The notes under the pieces were generated by a model. The model saw only the letters and a program-made list of their open reading frames with translations, searched no databases and had not been told where the DNA came from. 64,000 nt of DNA, taken from assembly GCF_027924965.1 (NCBI RefSeq), contig NZ_AP027056.1, positions 1,116,001 to 1,180,000 of the forward strand, in the 5' to 3' direction. Source of the stretch: Limnohabitans sp. TEGF004. Its GTDB lineage: Bacteria > Pseudomonadota > Gammaproteobacteria > Burkholderiales > Burkholderiaceae_C. Both the position numbers and the translations under genes were made by a program. Shown here in pieces: positions 17,716 to 26,921 of this stretch. The first letter of the stretch is position 1. The number at the start of each line of letters is the position of its first letter.

Positions 17716-19898
17716 CACATCCCTTGCGCGACTTGGTGCAAGAAGCCTTTGCACCGCTGGGTGTGTTGGCACGCGCCACTGACCATTTCAACCCGCGCCA
17801 AGGTCAAACTGACATGGCGCTCGCTGTGGCCGATGTGGTGGCACACGGTGGCAGTTTGGTGGTCGAGGCGGGAACAGGTGTCGGCAAGACCTTTGCCTAT
17901 TTGGTGCCAGCGTTGCTGAGTGGTGAGCGCGTGTTGTTGTCTACCGCCACAAAGGCCTTACAAGACCAACTCTTTGCGCGTGATTTACCGCGTTTGGTGC
18001 AAGCCCTCAACTTGCCCATTCGCTTGGCTTTGCTCAAAGGGCGCTCCAGCTACCTGTGTACGCACCGCATGGAAATGGCGCGACGCGACACACAAATCCC
18101 TGACCGCCACACCGTGCATTTGTTGTCGCGTGTGGAGACATGGTCACTCAGTACGCGCACGGGGGACTTGGCCGAGTTGCCCGGTTTGGATGAGCGTTCA
18201 CCTTTGATTCCGCTCATCACGTCCAACCGTGAAAACTGCTTGGGCTCGCAATGCCCCAAGTTCAAAACGTGTCATGTCAATGCTGCTCGGCGTGAGGCGC
18301 TGGGGGCAGACGTGGTGGTCATCAACCACCATTTGTTTTTTGCCGACATGGCCGTGCGCGAAACCGGCATGGCCGAGTTGCTGCCCAGTGTGCGCGTGGT
18401 GATTTTTGATGAGGCGCACCAGCTCAACGAAGTGGGTGTGAATTTTTTAGGTCACCAATTGGGGACGGCACAGTTGCTCGATGTGACGCGTGACATGTTG
18501 GCCACCGGGTTGCAATTGGCGCGTGGCTTAGCCGATTGGCAAGGTGTGTGCTCAGGGCTGGAGCGCGCTGCTCGCGAGCTGCGCTTGATGGGCGGCAAAC
18601 GCATGGGTGCGGTCAAGCTGCGTTGGACCGAGGAGGCGCCGGAGGGCATTCACGCGGGCGCATGGGAGCAATCGCTGCAAGATGTGGGCGTTGCTTGCGT
18701 ACAAGCTTTGCAGGCACTCGATACGGTGAGTGAAATTGCTCCCGACTTCATGCGCCTGCATGACCGTGTGGCTGAAGTGGCTAAACGTGTCGATGCCTTC
18801 TTGAATCCGTGTGCACCCGATGCCGTGCGTTGGGTGGACGTGAGCGCATCGCAAATGCGTTTGATGGAAGCACCTTTGGACATTGCTGAAACTGTGCGTG
18901 AACGTTTGATGAAGCAGTCAGCCGCCATGGCAGAGGATGGCGCAGACCAAGAGCCGCCCCCTTGGCACGATGAACCTATGTTCGACGATGCTGTGGCCTC
19001 GCACGAAGCAGAAGACGCATCCAGCACACATGATCACGATGCCGAAGCTTCTCCGTTTGAGAGCGCGTTTCCCATGCGCCCCGCAGAAGACACGCGTCCA
19101 CGCAGCTGGGTGTTCACCTCGGCCACTTTGGGGGACGACCCACGCCTGCGTTGGTTCACCGAGCCTTGTGGCTTGGAGTCCGCCACAATCTTGCGCGTGA
19201 GCAGCCCGTTTGATTACCCTGCACAAGCCTCGCTCTATGTGCCACGTGACATCGTGCGCCCCAATGACCCCGCGCACAGTGCGCAGGTGGCAGCCATCGC
19301 CAGCGATGCTGTGCGTCGCTTGGGTGGTCGCACCTTGGTGCTCACCACCACCTTGCGTGCCTTGCGTGCGATTGGCGATGTGATGAAACAACAGCTCGAA
19401 GGCTCAGGCATCGAGGTGTTGGTGCAAGGTGAATGGCCCAAGCGTCATTTGATGGAGCGTTTTCGCGAAGGTGCGAAAGTGGGTGAGGGCGGTTGCGTGT
19501 TGGTGGCCTCAGCCACGTTCTGGGAAGGCTTTGATGTGCCGGGTGATGCGCTGCAGCTGGTCATCATCGACAAGCTGCCGTTTCCGCCGCCGAACGATCC
19601 ATTGGTCGAGGCGCGCAGCAAGCGCTTAGAGTCCCAAGGCCGCAGCCCGTTCAACGACTACTTTGTGCCAGAGGCTGTGGTGGCTTTGAAGCAGGGGGCT
19701 GGGCGGTTGATTCGCACCGAGTCTGATCAAGGGGTCTTGGTGCTGTGTGACAACCGTTTGGTCACCACAGGGTATGGCCGTCGTTTGATGGCGGCTTTGC
19801 CGCCCATGCGTCAGTTGCAAACGACTGAGGCGTTGGCTCAGTCGTTGGAGGCGCTCAACCTAGACTTTATTTCCAGAACTTCCACCACGACTTTTTAG
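17712..19898 (+). CDS. dinG: DinG/YoaA-type ATP-dependent DNA helicase with Fe-S cluster
   Basis: 728 residues of the XPD/DinG superfamily-2 helicases. Walker A EAGTGVGKT is at 52-60 and the DEAH box at 233-236. Four cysteines placed as in the Fe-S domain are visible: Cys116 (SSYLCTHR), Cys176, Cys181 and Cys187 (NCLGSQCPKFKTC). The C-terminal motor has ASATFWEGFDVPGD and QGAGRLIR. Such helicases unwind 5'-3' at forks, R-loops or damaged DNA. E. coli has DinG and YoaA; this one is closer in size to DinG, but the choice is not certain. It overlaps the opposite-strand bamD by 32 bases at the 3' ends. Confidence 0.88.
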   Translation: MTHPLRDLVQEAFAPLGVLARATDHFNPRQGQTDMALAVADVVAHGGSLVVEAGTGVGKTFAYLVPALLSGERVLLSTATKALQDQLFARDLPRLVQALNLPIRLALLKGRSSYLCTHRMEMARRDTQIPDRHTVHLLSRVETWSLSTRTGDLAELPGLDERSPLIPLITSNRENCLGSQCPKFKTCHVNAARREALGADVVVINHHLFFADMAVRETGMAELLPSVRVVIFDEAHQLNEVGVNFLGHQLGTAQLLDVTRDMLATGLQLARGLADWQGVCSGLERAARELRLMGGKRMGAVKLRWTEEAPEGIHAGAWEQSLQDVGVACVQALQALDTVSEIAPDFMRLHDRVAEVAKRVDAFLNPCAPDAVRWVDVSASQMRLMEAPLDIAETVRERLMKQSAAMAEDGADQEPPPWHDEPMFDDAVASHEAEDASSTHDHDAEASPFESAFPMRPAEDTRPRSWVFTSATLGDDPRLRWFTEPCGLESATILRVSSPFDYPAQASLYVPRDIVRPNDPAHSAQVAAIASDAVRRLGGRTLVLTTTLRALRAIGDVMKQQLEGSGIEVLVQGEWPKRHLMERFREGAKVGEGGCVLVASATFWEGFDVPGDALQLVIIDKLPFPPPNDPLVEARSKRLESQGRSPFNDYFVPEAVVALKQGAGRLIRTESDQGVLVLCDNRLVTTGYGRRLMAALPPMRQLQTTEALAQSLEALNLDFISRTSTTTF

Positions 19899-20679
19899 TC
19901 GCTGCGCGCTCTGGGTACAAGAAGGCTGTATTGGGGTAGGTGGTTTCTAACACGCGTTTGGTGTCATCGCGCAACTGGTTCAGACCTAACTTGTCGTAGG
20001 ACTGCACCATGATGAACAAAGCTTCTTCGACCGCTGGCACATCGCGGAACTCCTGCACCGTAGTTTGTGCGCGGTTGATCGCCGCTACATAGGCGCCACG
20101 TTGGTAATAGAAGCGCGCCACGTGGACGTCTGAACGCGCCAGTGAGTTTTTGATAAATGCCATGCGCAAGCGTGCATCTTCTGCATACTTTGAGCTTGGG
20201 AATCGATTCACCAATTCGCGGAAGGCTTCAAACGATTCTTTCGCTTGCTTAGGGTCGCGTTCAGCTAAATCTTGTTCGGCGACAGATGACATGAGTCCCA
20301 AGTTGTCGTTGAAGTTGACCAAACCTTTGAGGTACAGCGCATAGTCCATTGCTGGACTGGCAGGGTGCAGCTTGATGAAGCGGTCCAGTGTGGCGACAGC
20401 TTGCACGGGTTCGTTGGTTTTGTACTGTGCCCATGCTTTGTCTAGCTGAGCTTGTTGTGCCAAAGGCGTGCCCGCAGCACGGCCTTCGAGCTTTTCATAC
20501 ATGCCAATGGCTTTGTCGTAACCGCCCGCGGCCATTTCGTCTTTGGCCTCGTTGTAGAGCTTGTCGTTGCTCCAGTCTTTGGTGGGGTCGTAGTTGCTGT
20601 CGGCGCATCCTGTGAAAAGAATAGCAGTCGATAGGCCAATGGCCATCCACACAGTCGATAATTTGAGTCGTAACACCAC
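19867..20679 (-). CDS. bamD: Outer membrane assembly lipoprotein BamD
   Basis: 270 residues. A lipoprotein signal ends in LFTGC with lipidated Cys25, followed by a TPR solenoid (ALYLKGLVNF, AEDARLRMAFI and related helices). BamD is the essential partner of BamA in outer-membrane beta-barrel insertion. GTG 20679 is preceded by AGAGG; a second GTG follows immediately. Its 3' end overlaps the helicase gene, and only 11 bases separate its start from that of divergent rluD. BamB, from the same complex, is encoded at 30278. Confidence 0.93.
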   Translation of the reverse strand: MVLRLKLSTVWMAIGLSTAILFTGCADSNYDPTKDWSNDKLYNEAKDEMAAGGYDKAIGMYEKLEGRAAGTPLAQQAQLDKAWAQYKTNEPVQAVATLDRFIKLHPASPAMDYALYLKGLVNFNDNLGLMSSVAEQDLAERDPKQAKESFEAFRELVNRFPSSKYAEDARLRMAFIKNSLARSDVHVARFYYQRGAYVAAINRAQTTVQEFRDVPAVEEALFIMVQSYDKLGLNQLRDDTKRVLETTYPNTAFLYPERAATKKSWWKFWK

Positions 20680-20690
20680 AGGTCAACCTC

Positions 20691-21734
20691 TTGAAGCAAA
20701 GTAAATCCATTCTATCGGCTCAGCCACCATCCCCCACGCCTGTTCAGGAGGATGTTTTGCTCGATGAGCATGTCGACCTCATCGACGGGCCAGAGGTGGA
20801 AACCCGTGAACTCTCCATCCCCAACGATTTGCATGGCGAGCGTCTAGACCGCGCTCTGGCTGTGTTGTTGCCTGAGTTCTCGCGCAGCTTCTCTCAGCAG
20901 TTGCTCAGCGAAGGGTGTGTCAGCTGCGTGTTGCCCACCTCTCGCGTGATGACCAAGGCCTCGGCCAAGGTGCGTATGGGCGAGCGTTATCAACTCATCT
21001 TGAGGCCTACGCCGCAGAGTCAGGCTTTCAAACCAGAAGACATCCCGTTGGACGTCATTTACCAAGACGAAGATCTGCGTGTGCTGTTCAAGCCAGCAGG
21101 TTTGGTGGTACATCCTGCGCCCGGTAACTGGAGCGGCACACTGCTCAATGGCTTGCTGGCCTTGGACCCACAAGCGGTGATGCTGCCCCGCGCGGGCATC
21201 GTGCACCGCCTTGATAAAGACACCAGTGGCTTGATGATCGTAGCGCGCACGCGTCGCGCCATGGATGCCTTGGTGGCCATGATTGCAGAACGTGAAGTGC
21301 ACCGCGAATATTTGGCCGTGGCCTACCGCAAATGGAGTGGCACACCTGTGCGCGACATCGTGGCTGCCATTGGCCGCGACTACCGCAACCGCTTGCGCAT
21401 GGCTGTGGTTGATCTGGAGCGCTTGCCAGGCAAAGAAGCCCACACCACCTTTGAATGTCTGAGCAGTCAAGAAGAAGCTTGTTTGGTGCAATGCACCTTG
21501 CACACAGGCCGCACGCATCAAATTCGCGTGCACATGGCGCACTTTGGTCATCCGCTGGTGGGCGATTCGCTTTATGCAGGGCCGATGACGCTTGGCATTG
21601 ACCGCCAAGCCTTGCATGCTTTCCGCCTGAGCTTTGACCATCCCATCACCGGCGAGCCTCTCAAATTTGAAGCGCCATTGCCTGACGATATGGTCAATTT
21701 ACTGGCCGGTTTGGGCCTCAAGCGCCCCGACTAG
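20691..21734 (+). CDS. rluD: 23S rRNA pseudouridine(1911/1915/1917) synthase
   Basis: 347 residues: N-terminal S4 domain (HGERLDRALAVLLPEFSRS, about 48-66) and RluA-family catalytic domain with VHRLDKDTSGL, catalytic Asp175, and HTGRTHQIRVHMAHFGHPLVGD. RluD modifies helix 69 of 23S rRNA, which matters for ribosome assembly and termination. The start is uncertain: a TTG at 20691 gives the longest form and no in-frame ATG precedes the S4 domain; TTG 20757 is an alternative. The divergent bamD-rluD pair is common in Betaproteobacteria. Confidence 0.9.
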   Translation: MKQSKSILSAQPPSPTPVQEDVLLDEHVDLIDGPEVETRELSIPNDLHGERLDRALAVLLPEFSRSFSQQLLSEGCVSCVLPTSRVMTKASAKVRMGERYQLILRPTPQSQAFKPEDIPLDVIYQDEDLRVLFKPAGLVVHPAPGNWSGTLLNGLLALDPQAVMLPRAGIVHRLDKDTSGLMIVARTRRAMDALVAMIAEREVHREYLAVAYRKWSGTPVRDIVAAIGRDYRNRLRMAVVDLERLPGKEAHTTFECLSSQEEACLVQCTLHTGRTHQIRVHMAHFGHPLVGDSLYAGPMTLGIDRQALHAFRLSFDHPITGEPLKFEAPLPDDMVNLLAGLGLKRPD

Positions 21735-21751
21735 GTCTTTCCAGCCACCTC

Positions 21752-21888
21752 CGTTACAATATAGGCTCACGCTTGTGAAAGCGGTGAGCCCTTTGGCTCT
21801 GACTCGTGCCATGCCCCGCATGGCCCTTACTGCCTCGAGATGAATTTTCGTAGGCCTTTTCCTCGACCCTTGACCCGGAACTCTCACG
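21752..21888 (+). promoter_or_regulatory. Promoter and structured leader of scpB
   Basis: A -10-like TACAAT lies at 21755-21760. Downstream are two hairpins: GGCTCAC...GTGAGCC (21764-21790) and a perfect GCCATGC-CCC-GCATGGC (21808-21824). Neither is followed by a T run. ATG 21889 has no clear Shine-Dalgarno. The leader could be a regulatory RNA element or simply GC-rich UTR. Confidence 0.4.
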
Positions 21889-22629
21889 ATGAACACCGTG
21901 GATGCCAAGCGCGTACTTGAGACCGCCCTGATTTGTTCGCACCAACCCATCCAGATTCGCGATTTGCGCGTGCTGTTCTCTGACGCCTTGGGCGCAGACA
22001 CCATTCGCACCTTGCTGGAAGAAATGCAGCTCGACTGGGCGCAGCGCGGCGTTGAGCTGGTGCAAGTGGCCACCGGTTGGCGCTTTCAAAGCCGCCCAGA
22101 AATGCGTGAATATTTGGACCGTTTGAACCCTGAGAAGCCTCCTAAATACTCACGTGCCGTGATGGAAACCTTGGCCATCATTGCCTACCGCCAACCGGTG
22201 ACCCGTGGCGACATGGAAGACATCCGTGGCGTGACCGTTAATTCACTCGTCATCAAACAACTCGAAGACCGTGGCTGGGTCGAAGTGATTGGCCACCGCG
22301 AAACCGTGGGCCGTCCTTCTTTGTACGCCACCACACGCCAGTTCTTGGACGACTTAGGCTTGGCCTCACTCGACCAATTGCCTGTGTACGACAGCGCCCA
22401 GGCGCAAGCCAACGCCTTTGCCCGTTTGGGCGAAGACGACCCATCTTTACAAATGAACATGGCCCTTGAGTCTGCTGATGCGACTGAAGTTGCCACGCCA
22501 GTCGAAGGCGAGGCGGTTGCAGAAGTGGCCGCACAAGCCCCAACGGCGCTCAGCGACGATGCCCCTATTTTTGAACTTTCCTCACCCAGAGACCCCGCCC
22601 CAACCGGCGACGACACGCATGAACACTAA
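21889..22629 (+). CDS. scpB: Segregation and condensation protein B
   Basis: 246 residues. The ScpB winged-helix pair is recognisable: LETALICSHQPIQIRDL, then SRAVMETLAIIAYRQPVTR and IRGVTVNSLVIKQLEDRGWVE. ScpB joins ScpA (kleisin) and SMC in chromosome condensation. The C-terminal 60 residues are acidic and Ala-rich, probably disordered. scpA is not adjacent here. The 3' end overlaps rluB by 11 bases, the common scpB-rluB arrangement. Confidence 0.92.
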   Translation: MNTVDAKRVLETALICSHQPIQIRDLRVLFSDALGADTIRTLLEEMQLDWAQRGVELVQVATGWRFQSRPEMREYLDRLNPEKPPKYSRAVMETLAIIAYRQPVTRGDMEDIRGVTVNSLVIKQLEDRGWVEVIGHRETVGRPSLYATTRQFLDDLGLASLDQLPVYDSAQAQANAFARLGEDDPSLQMNMALESADATEVATPVEGEAVAEVAAQAPTALSDDAPIFELSSPRDPAPTGDDTHEH

Positions 22630-23947
22630 ACACCACGACCTGGGTGGCAAGCCAACCGAATCACACGACGAATTTTTGGATGACGACGACACCGCGTTTG
22701 ACTTTGACGACGTCGTTTCTGGCGAGTTCGATGCCGAGCTGATCCGCGCCGAAGCTGCGCCAGAAAAGCGAGTGCTCTTGCCACAACCTGAATCGCCGAA
22801 GCTGCACAAAGTCTTGGCCCAATCGGGCATGGGCTCGCGCATCGAGATGGAGCGCCTCATTGCCGAAGGCCATGTGGCTGTGAACAACGAAGTGGCCCAC
22901 ACCGGCCAACGCGTGCAGTTTGGTGACCAGATCAAGGTCAATGGCCGTCAGCTCAAGGTGCGCATTGCACCACCGCCACCGCGCGTGATCGCGTATCACA
23001 AGCCTGCGGGCGAAGTGGTGACCACCGATGATCCACAAAACCGCCCGACTGTTTTCCGCCGCTTGCCCCGCCTGTACCAAGGCAAATGGCAATCCGTGGG
23101 CCGTTTGGACTTGAACACCGAAGGCTTGTTGCTGTTCACCAGCTCTGGTGAGTTGGCCAACCAGCTGATGCACCCACGCTTTGGCTTGCAACGCGAATAC
23201 GCGGTGCGCTCGCTGGGCAAACTCAGCAAAGACCAAAAAGAACAGCTCATCACGGGCATTCAGCTCGACGATGGTCCAGCCCAATTTGGCTCGATCGAAG
23301 AGGGCGGTGGCGAAGGTTCTAACTGCTGGTACCGCGTCACCATTTCTGAAGGCCGCAACCGCGAAGTGCGCCGCATGTTCGAGGCCGTGGGCCACGCCGT
23401 GAGCCGCCTGATTCGTATTCGTTACGGCGCTATGGTGTTGCCACGCGGCTTGAAGCGCGGCGCGTTTGTAGAGCTGGGTGAGCGCGACATTCGCGCGCTG
23501 ATGGAAGCCGCTGGTGCTGAAGCACCGATGCAAAGCGGCCCCTCACGCCATGACCGCAGCGAGCGCGCCAACAGCCGCCGTCGCGGCAACAGCATTGGTC
23601 CGCGTCCATCCACACCGCGTGCGGCTGAAGAGCGCAGTGGCCCCGAGCGTTTGGTGCGTACAGAGCGCCGCCGCGGTGGCAAAGCGCCAGAGCGCGCACC
23701 ACAGCCAGATCCAATGCAAACCTCAGTGGGCTACATCGGTGCAGACAGCTACGCCGAGGAGCGTCAACGCAAAAAAGATGGCCAAAAAGCATTCAAAGCC
23801 GGCCTGGTCGGTGGTCCACGTCCTTCCAGCAGCGGTCCACGCCGCGGTGGCTCGGCAGGGGGCAGCTTTGGTGGTGGCCGCTCGGGCGGCGGCAACGCTG
23901 GCGGTTCAGGTGGCAATCGTGGCCAAGGCGGGCGAGGCGGCCGATAA
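22619..23947 (+). CDS. rluB: 23S rRNA pseudouridine(2605) synthase with Gly/Arg-rich tail
   Basis: 442 residues. An acidic N-terminal segment (DEFLDDDDTAFDFDD) is followed by an S4 domain (about 60-115) and the RsuA/RluB catalytic domain with GRLDLNTEGLL (Asp164). RluB isomerises U2605 in 23S rRNA. After about residue 300 the protein turns into a long basic, Arg/Ser/Pro- then Gly-rich tail ending RGQGGRGGR, much longer than in E. coli RluB (291 residues). ATG 22619 is preferred because upstream in-frame codons belong to the scpB reading region. Confidence 0.92.
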   Translation: MNTKHHDLGGKPTESHDEFLDDDDTAFDFDDVVSGEFDAELIRAEAAPEKRVLLPQPESPKLHKVLAQSGMGSRIEMERLIAEGHVAVNNEVAHTGQRVQFGDQIKVNGRQLKVRIAPPPPRVIAYHKPAGEVVTTDDPQNRPTVFRRLPRLYQGKWQSVGRLDLNTEGLLLFTSSGELANQLMHPRFGLQREYAVRSLGKLSKDQKEQLITGIQLDDGPAQFGSIEEGGGEGSNCWYRVTISEGRNREVRRMFEAVGHAVSRLIRIRYGAMVLPRGLKRGAFVELGERDIRALMEAAGAEAPMQSGPSRHDRSERANSRRRGNSIGPRPSTPRAAEERSGPERLVRTERRRGGKAPERAPQPDPMQTSVGYIGADSYAEERQRKKDGQKAFKAGLVGGPRPSSSGPRRGGSAGGSFGGGRSGGGNAGGSGGNRGQGGRGGR

Positions 23948-23981
23948 ATCACACGCAAGATGCACCAAAAACGCTTGCCCG

Positions 23982-24012
23982 TTCAAGGGAAATCCCTTGA
24001 AACGGTTAAAAT
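23982..24012 (+). promoter_or_regulatory. ndk promoter region with 20-bp palindrome
   Basis: A perfect inverted repeat, TTCAAGGGA-AA-TCCCTTGAA (23982-24001), lies just before a -10-like TAAAAT (24007-24012). It has no T run on the + strand, so it is either an rluB 3' hairpin or an operator over the -35 position of ndk. Confidence 0.5.
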
Positions 24013-24071
24013 AGCGGGCTTCGCACATCGCGTATAAAAGTTTCAATCACAGTCAATACAGGAAAATCCAA

Positions 24072-24494
24072 ATGACCGAACGTACTCTCTCCATCATCAA
24101 GCCAGACGCAGTTGCTAAGAACGTCATCGGCCAAATCTACGCACGCTTCGAAGCTGCTGGCTTGAAAGTTGTCGCAGCTCGCATGGCTCACCTGTCACGC
24201 GGCGAAGCCGAACAGTTCTACGCTGTGCACAAAGCGCGTCCTTTCTTCAAAGATTTGGTTGATTTCATGGTCTCCGGCCCTGTCATGATCCAAGTGCTCG
24301 AAGGCGAAGGCGCAATCTTGAAAAACCGTGACTTGATGGGCGCTACCAACCCTAAAGACGCTGCTCCTGGCACCATCCGCGCTGACTTCGCTGACAGCAT
24401 TGATGCCAACGCTGTGCACGGTTCTGACGCCGCTGAGACTGCCGCTGTCGAAATCGGCTTCTTCTTCGCTGGCATGAACGTTTACGGTCACTAA
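24072..24494 (+). CDS. ndk: Nucleoside diphosphate kinase
   Basis: 140 residues, the standard length. The N-terminus [12 protein letters not shown] and the active-site [10 protein letters not shown] (phosphorylated His116) are intact. It equilibrates NTP and dNTP pools by phosphate transfer through the histidine. ATG 24072 is preceded by CAGGAAAA. It opens the conserved ndk-rlmN-pilF-rodZ-ispG-hisS string. Confidence 0.97.
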   Translation: MTERTLSIIKPDAVAKNVIGQIYARFEAAGLKVVAARMAHLSRGEAEQFYAVHKARPFFKDLVDFMVSGPVMIQVLEGEGAILKNRDLMGATNPKDAAPGTIRADFADSIDANAVHGSDAAETAAVEIGFFFAGMNVYGH

Positions 24495-24538
24495 GAGGCA
24501 ATTGGTGTTGCTGCTTGCAGCAATGCCTAAGCAAAAAA

Positions 24539-25669
24539 ATGACGGCCAACCTGCTTGATTTTGATCTCGACGGTTTGGCCGTTTTTTGTGAGCGCTTGGG
24601 CGAGAAACGCTTCCGTGCCACGCAGCTGTTCCGGTGGATCCACCAAAAAGGCGCACAAGACTTTGATCAGATGTCTGATCTCGCCAAGTCGCTGCGCGAG
24701 AAGCTGAAGACCTGCGCACAGGTTCAGCCACTCACTCCTATTTCCCGACACGACTCCGCCGACGGCACCATCAAATGGTTGTTCGACGTGGGTGACGGCA
24801 ACGCCGTTGAAACCGTGTTCATTCCCGAAGACGATCGAGGCACTTTGTGCGTGTCGTCGCAAGCCGGTTGCGCCGTGGGTTGTCGCTTTTGCTCCACGGG
24901 CCACCAAGGCTTTAGCCGCAACCTCACCACTGGCGAAATTTTGTCGCAGCTGTGGTTTGCCGAGCACACGCTGCGCAAACAGTTCAACACGACTGAGCGC
25001 GTCATCTCCAACGTGGTGATGATGGGCATGGGCGAGCCGCTGCAAAACTACAGCGCCTTGGTGCCTGCGCTGCGTTCGATGTTGGACGACCATGGTTACG
25101 GTTTGTCACGCCGCCGCGTGACGGTGTCTACCTCGGGCGTGGTGCCCATGATGGACCGTTTGGGCGAAGACTGCCCCGTGGCCTTGGCCGTATCACTGCA
25201 TGCACCCACCGATGCTTTGCGCGACAATTTGGTGCCGCTCAACCGCAAATACCCTTTGCATGAATTGATGGACGCTTGCCGCCGCTATTTGGCGCACGCC
25301 CCACGTGACTTCATCACCTTTGAATATTGCATGTTGGATGGCGTGAACGACCAGCCCGAACACGCGCAAGCCTTGATTGATTTGGTCAAGCCCAAACGCG
25401 GTTTAGGTGAGAGCGTGCCTTGCAAATTCAACCTCATTCCGTTCAATCCATTTCCAGCCTCGGGTCTCACACGTTCCAGTGCCGCCACGGTCAAAGCGTT
25501 TGCGGCGCAGCTCAGTGAAGCCGGCATCATCACCACGGTGCGCAAAACGCGCGGTGACGACATTGATGCCGCGTGCGGCCAGCTTGCGGGTGACGTGAAA
25601 GACCGCACCAAGGTCGATGCCCGCATGGCCAAGCAGCGCGTGATTCCACTGACACAGGTGTCGTCATGA
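24539..25669 (+). CDS. rlmN: Dual-specificity 23S rRNA/tRNA adenine-C2 methyltransferase
   Basis: 376 residues, radical-SAM. The cluster cysteines are Cys111, Cys115 and Cys118 (GCAVGCRFC), and the methyl-carrying C-terminal cysteine is Cys346 (DAACGQL). RlmN methylates A2503 of 23S rRNA and A37 of some tRNAs. ATG 24539 gives the family N-terminus; an upstream TTG at 24515 lies within a hairpin (AGGCA...TGCCT closing TTGCTGC-TT-GCAGCAA, 24496-24528) between ndk and rlmN. Its stop overlaps the pilF start as ATGA. Confidence 0.95.
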   Translation: MTANLLDFDLDGLAVFCERLGEKRFRATQLFRWIHQKGAQDFDQMSDLAKSLREKLKTCAQVQPLTPISRHDSADGTIKWLFDVGDGNAVETVFIPEDDRGTLCVSSQAGCAVGCRFCSTGHQGFSRNLTTGEILSQLWFAEHTLRKQFNTTERVISNVVMMGMGEPLQNYSALVPALRSMLDDHGYGLSRRRVTVSTSGVVPMMDRLGEDCPVALAVSLHAPTDALRDNLVPLNRKYPLHELMDACRRYLAHAPRDFITFEYCMLDGVNDQPEHAQALIDLVKPKRGLGESVPCKFNLIPFNPFPASGLTRSSAATVKAFAAQLSEAGIITTVRKTRGDDIDAACGQLAGDVKDRTKVDARMAKQRVIPLTQVSS

Positions 25670-26241
25670 GCGTGTGGTATGCGATCAGTGGCCTTGCCAG
25701 TTGCACGTCAAGGAGCTTGGCAAGTGGCGCGTTGCTTTGGCTTGCCACTGCTTGTGGTCTGGTCGCATGCACAAGTGCTACGCCGCAGCTCGACACGCTC
25801 ACGCAAGTCGAGCCCGACAGCACCCGCCAACGCGCGATGCGCCGCCTGAGTTTGGCCAGTGCGTATTACGAACAAAACCAAAACGACGTAGCGCAGCAAG
25901 AAGTGCGCGCCGCTTTGCAAATTGACGCGAACTATGCCGATGCGTATAGCTTGCTTGGACTGATTCACCAGCGCGCAAAAGCGCCTGCTTTGGCGCAACA
26001 AAGTTTTGAGCAGGCCCTGCAGCTGGCGTCTCAGCCGCCTGTGCGCTCAGCCGAGCTAGGTGCCATTCAACACAACTACGGTTGGTTCTTGTGCGAACAA
26101 AACCGTTTTGCAGAAGCACAAACCCAGTTGGGCCGTGCGCTGTCGCAACCGGGCTACGCCAGTGCTGACAAAACAAACAAAGCCATTGAATTTTGTAAAA
26201 AGCGTGCGACACCCGCTGACACGCGCCAACACAATCATTGA
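25666..26241 (+). CDS. pilF: PilF/PilW-type TPR lipoprotein, short form
   Basis: 191 residues. A lipoprotein signal ends in GLVAC (Cys35), then tandem TPRs: [37 protein letters not shown] and [18 protein letters not shown]. PilF/PilW stabilises type IV pilus secretin multimers in the outer membrane. Homologues are about 250 residues with two or three more repeats; here the frame ends soon after PGYASADK with a short basic tail. No in-frame continuation is present before rodZ, 29 bases on. Either a shorter working form or a decaying one. Confidence 0.8.
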   Translation: MSVWYAISGLASCTSRSLASGALLWLATACGLVACTSATPQLDTLTQVEPDSTRQRAMRRLSLASAYYEQNQNDVAQQEVRAALQIDANYADAYSLLGLIHQRAKAPALAQQSFEQALQLASQPPVRSAELGAIQHNYGWFLCEQNRFAEAQTQLGRALSQPGYASADKTNKAIEFCKKRATPADTRQHNH

Positions 26242-26270
26242 ACAAACCCCTCATTCTTTTTTGAAGCCTG

Positions 26271-26921
26271 ATGACTGAAGAAACCACCACATCGACTACC
26301 TCGAGCACGACAGCTGGAGCCTTGTTGCGTCAACTCCGCAAAGACGCAGGGTTCAAGCTCGACGTGTTGGCGCAAGCCTTGCGCGTGTCACCTGCCAAGC
26401 TAGAGGCCTTGGAGTCCGACCATTTGGATGCGTTACCAGACGCCATGTTTGCGCGCGCCTTGACCTTGGCCGTGTGCCGCCAATTGAAGACCGATGCAGC
26501 CCCCGTGCTGGCCTTGTTGCCCACCCAAGATGTGTCGCGCTTAGCAGCTAAAAACGAACGTGGTTTGGACTTTCCTTTGGACCGTCCTTCCTTTTTACCG
26601 CAGTCCAGCTTTGTCGCTGTGGCACGTTTGTTCACCCCCATGCGTTGGGCGGCTGTGGCTGTGTTGGTCTTGGCCTTGGGGATTGGTTTGTGGCCAGAAA
26701 TTCATGGCTTGTTGGTGTTCAAAGACGATCCCACCGCGGGTACCGTGGTGGTCCCCGTGGAGCCTGCCATTGCTTTGCCTTCCACCGAAGTGCCTGCGCC
26801 CGTGGTTGACAACGTGTCCGGCAACATGGTGGTGACCACGGTTCATTCGGCAGCCGTGTCCGCACAAGCGGCCAGTGCTGCAGCACCTGCCAGCGCACCG
26901 GGAGCCTCGGATGGTAAATAA
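26271..26921 (+). CDS. rodZ: RodZ-like HTH membrane protein lacking the periplasmic domain
   Basis: 216 residues. A cytoplasmic helix-turn-helix (about 16-75, [20 protein letters not shown]) is followed by a membrane segment (about 124-143, [17 protein letters not shown]) and a Pro/Ala/Val-rich periplasmic stretch that stops at SAPGASDGK. Standard RodZ ends in a beta-rich DUF4115 domain, which is absent. RodZ links MreB to the membrane in rod-shape control; the HTH binds MreB. The stop overlaps ispG by 11 bases, so no room is left for the missing domain. Confidence 0.8.
   Translation: MTEETTTSTTSSTTAGALLRQLRKDAGFKLDVLAQALRVSPAKLEALESDHLDALPDAMFARALTLAVCRQLKTDAAPVLALLPTQDVSRLAAKNERGLDFPLDRPSFLPQSSFVAVARLFTPMRWAAVAVLVLALGIGLWPEIHGLLVFKDDPTAGTVVVPVEPAIALPSTEVPAPVVDNVSGNMVVTTVHSAAVSAQAASAAAPASAPGASDGK

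Noticed and set aside
23800..23945. GGC-rich repeats considered as an inserted element
   Set aside because: In frame with rluB and coding for its Gly-rich tail.
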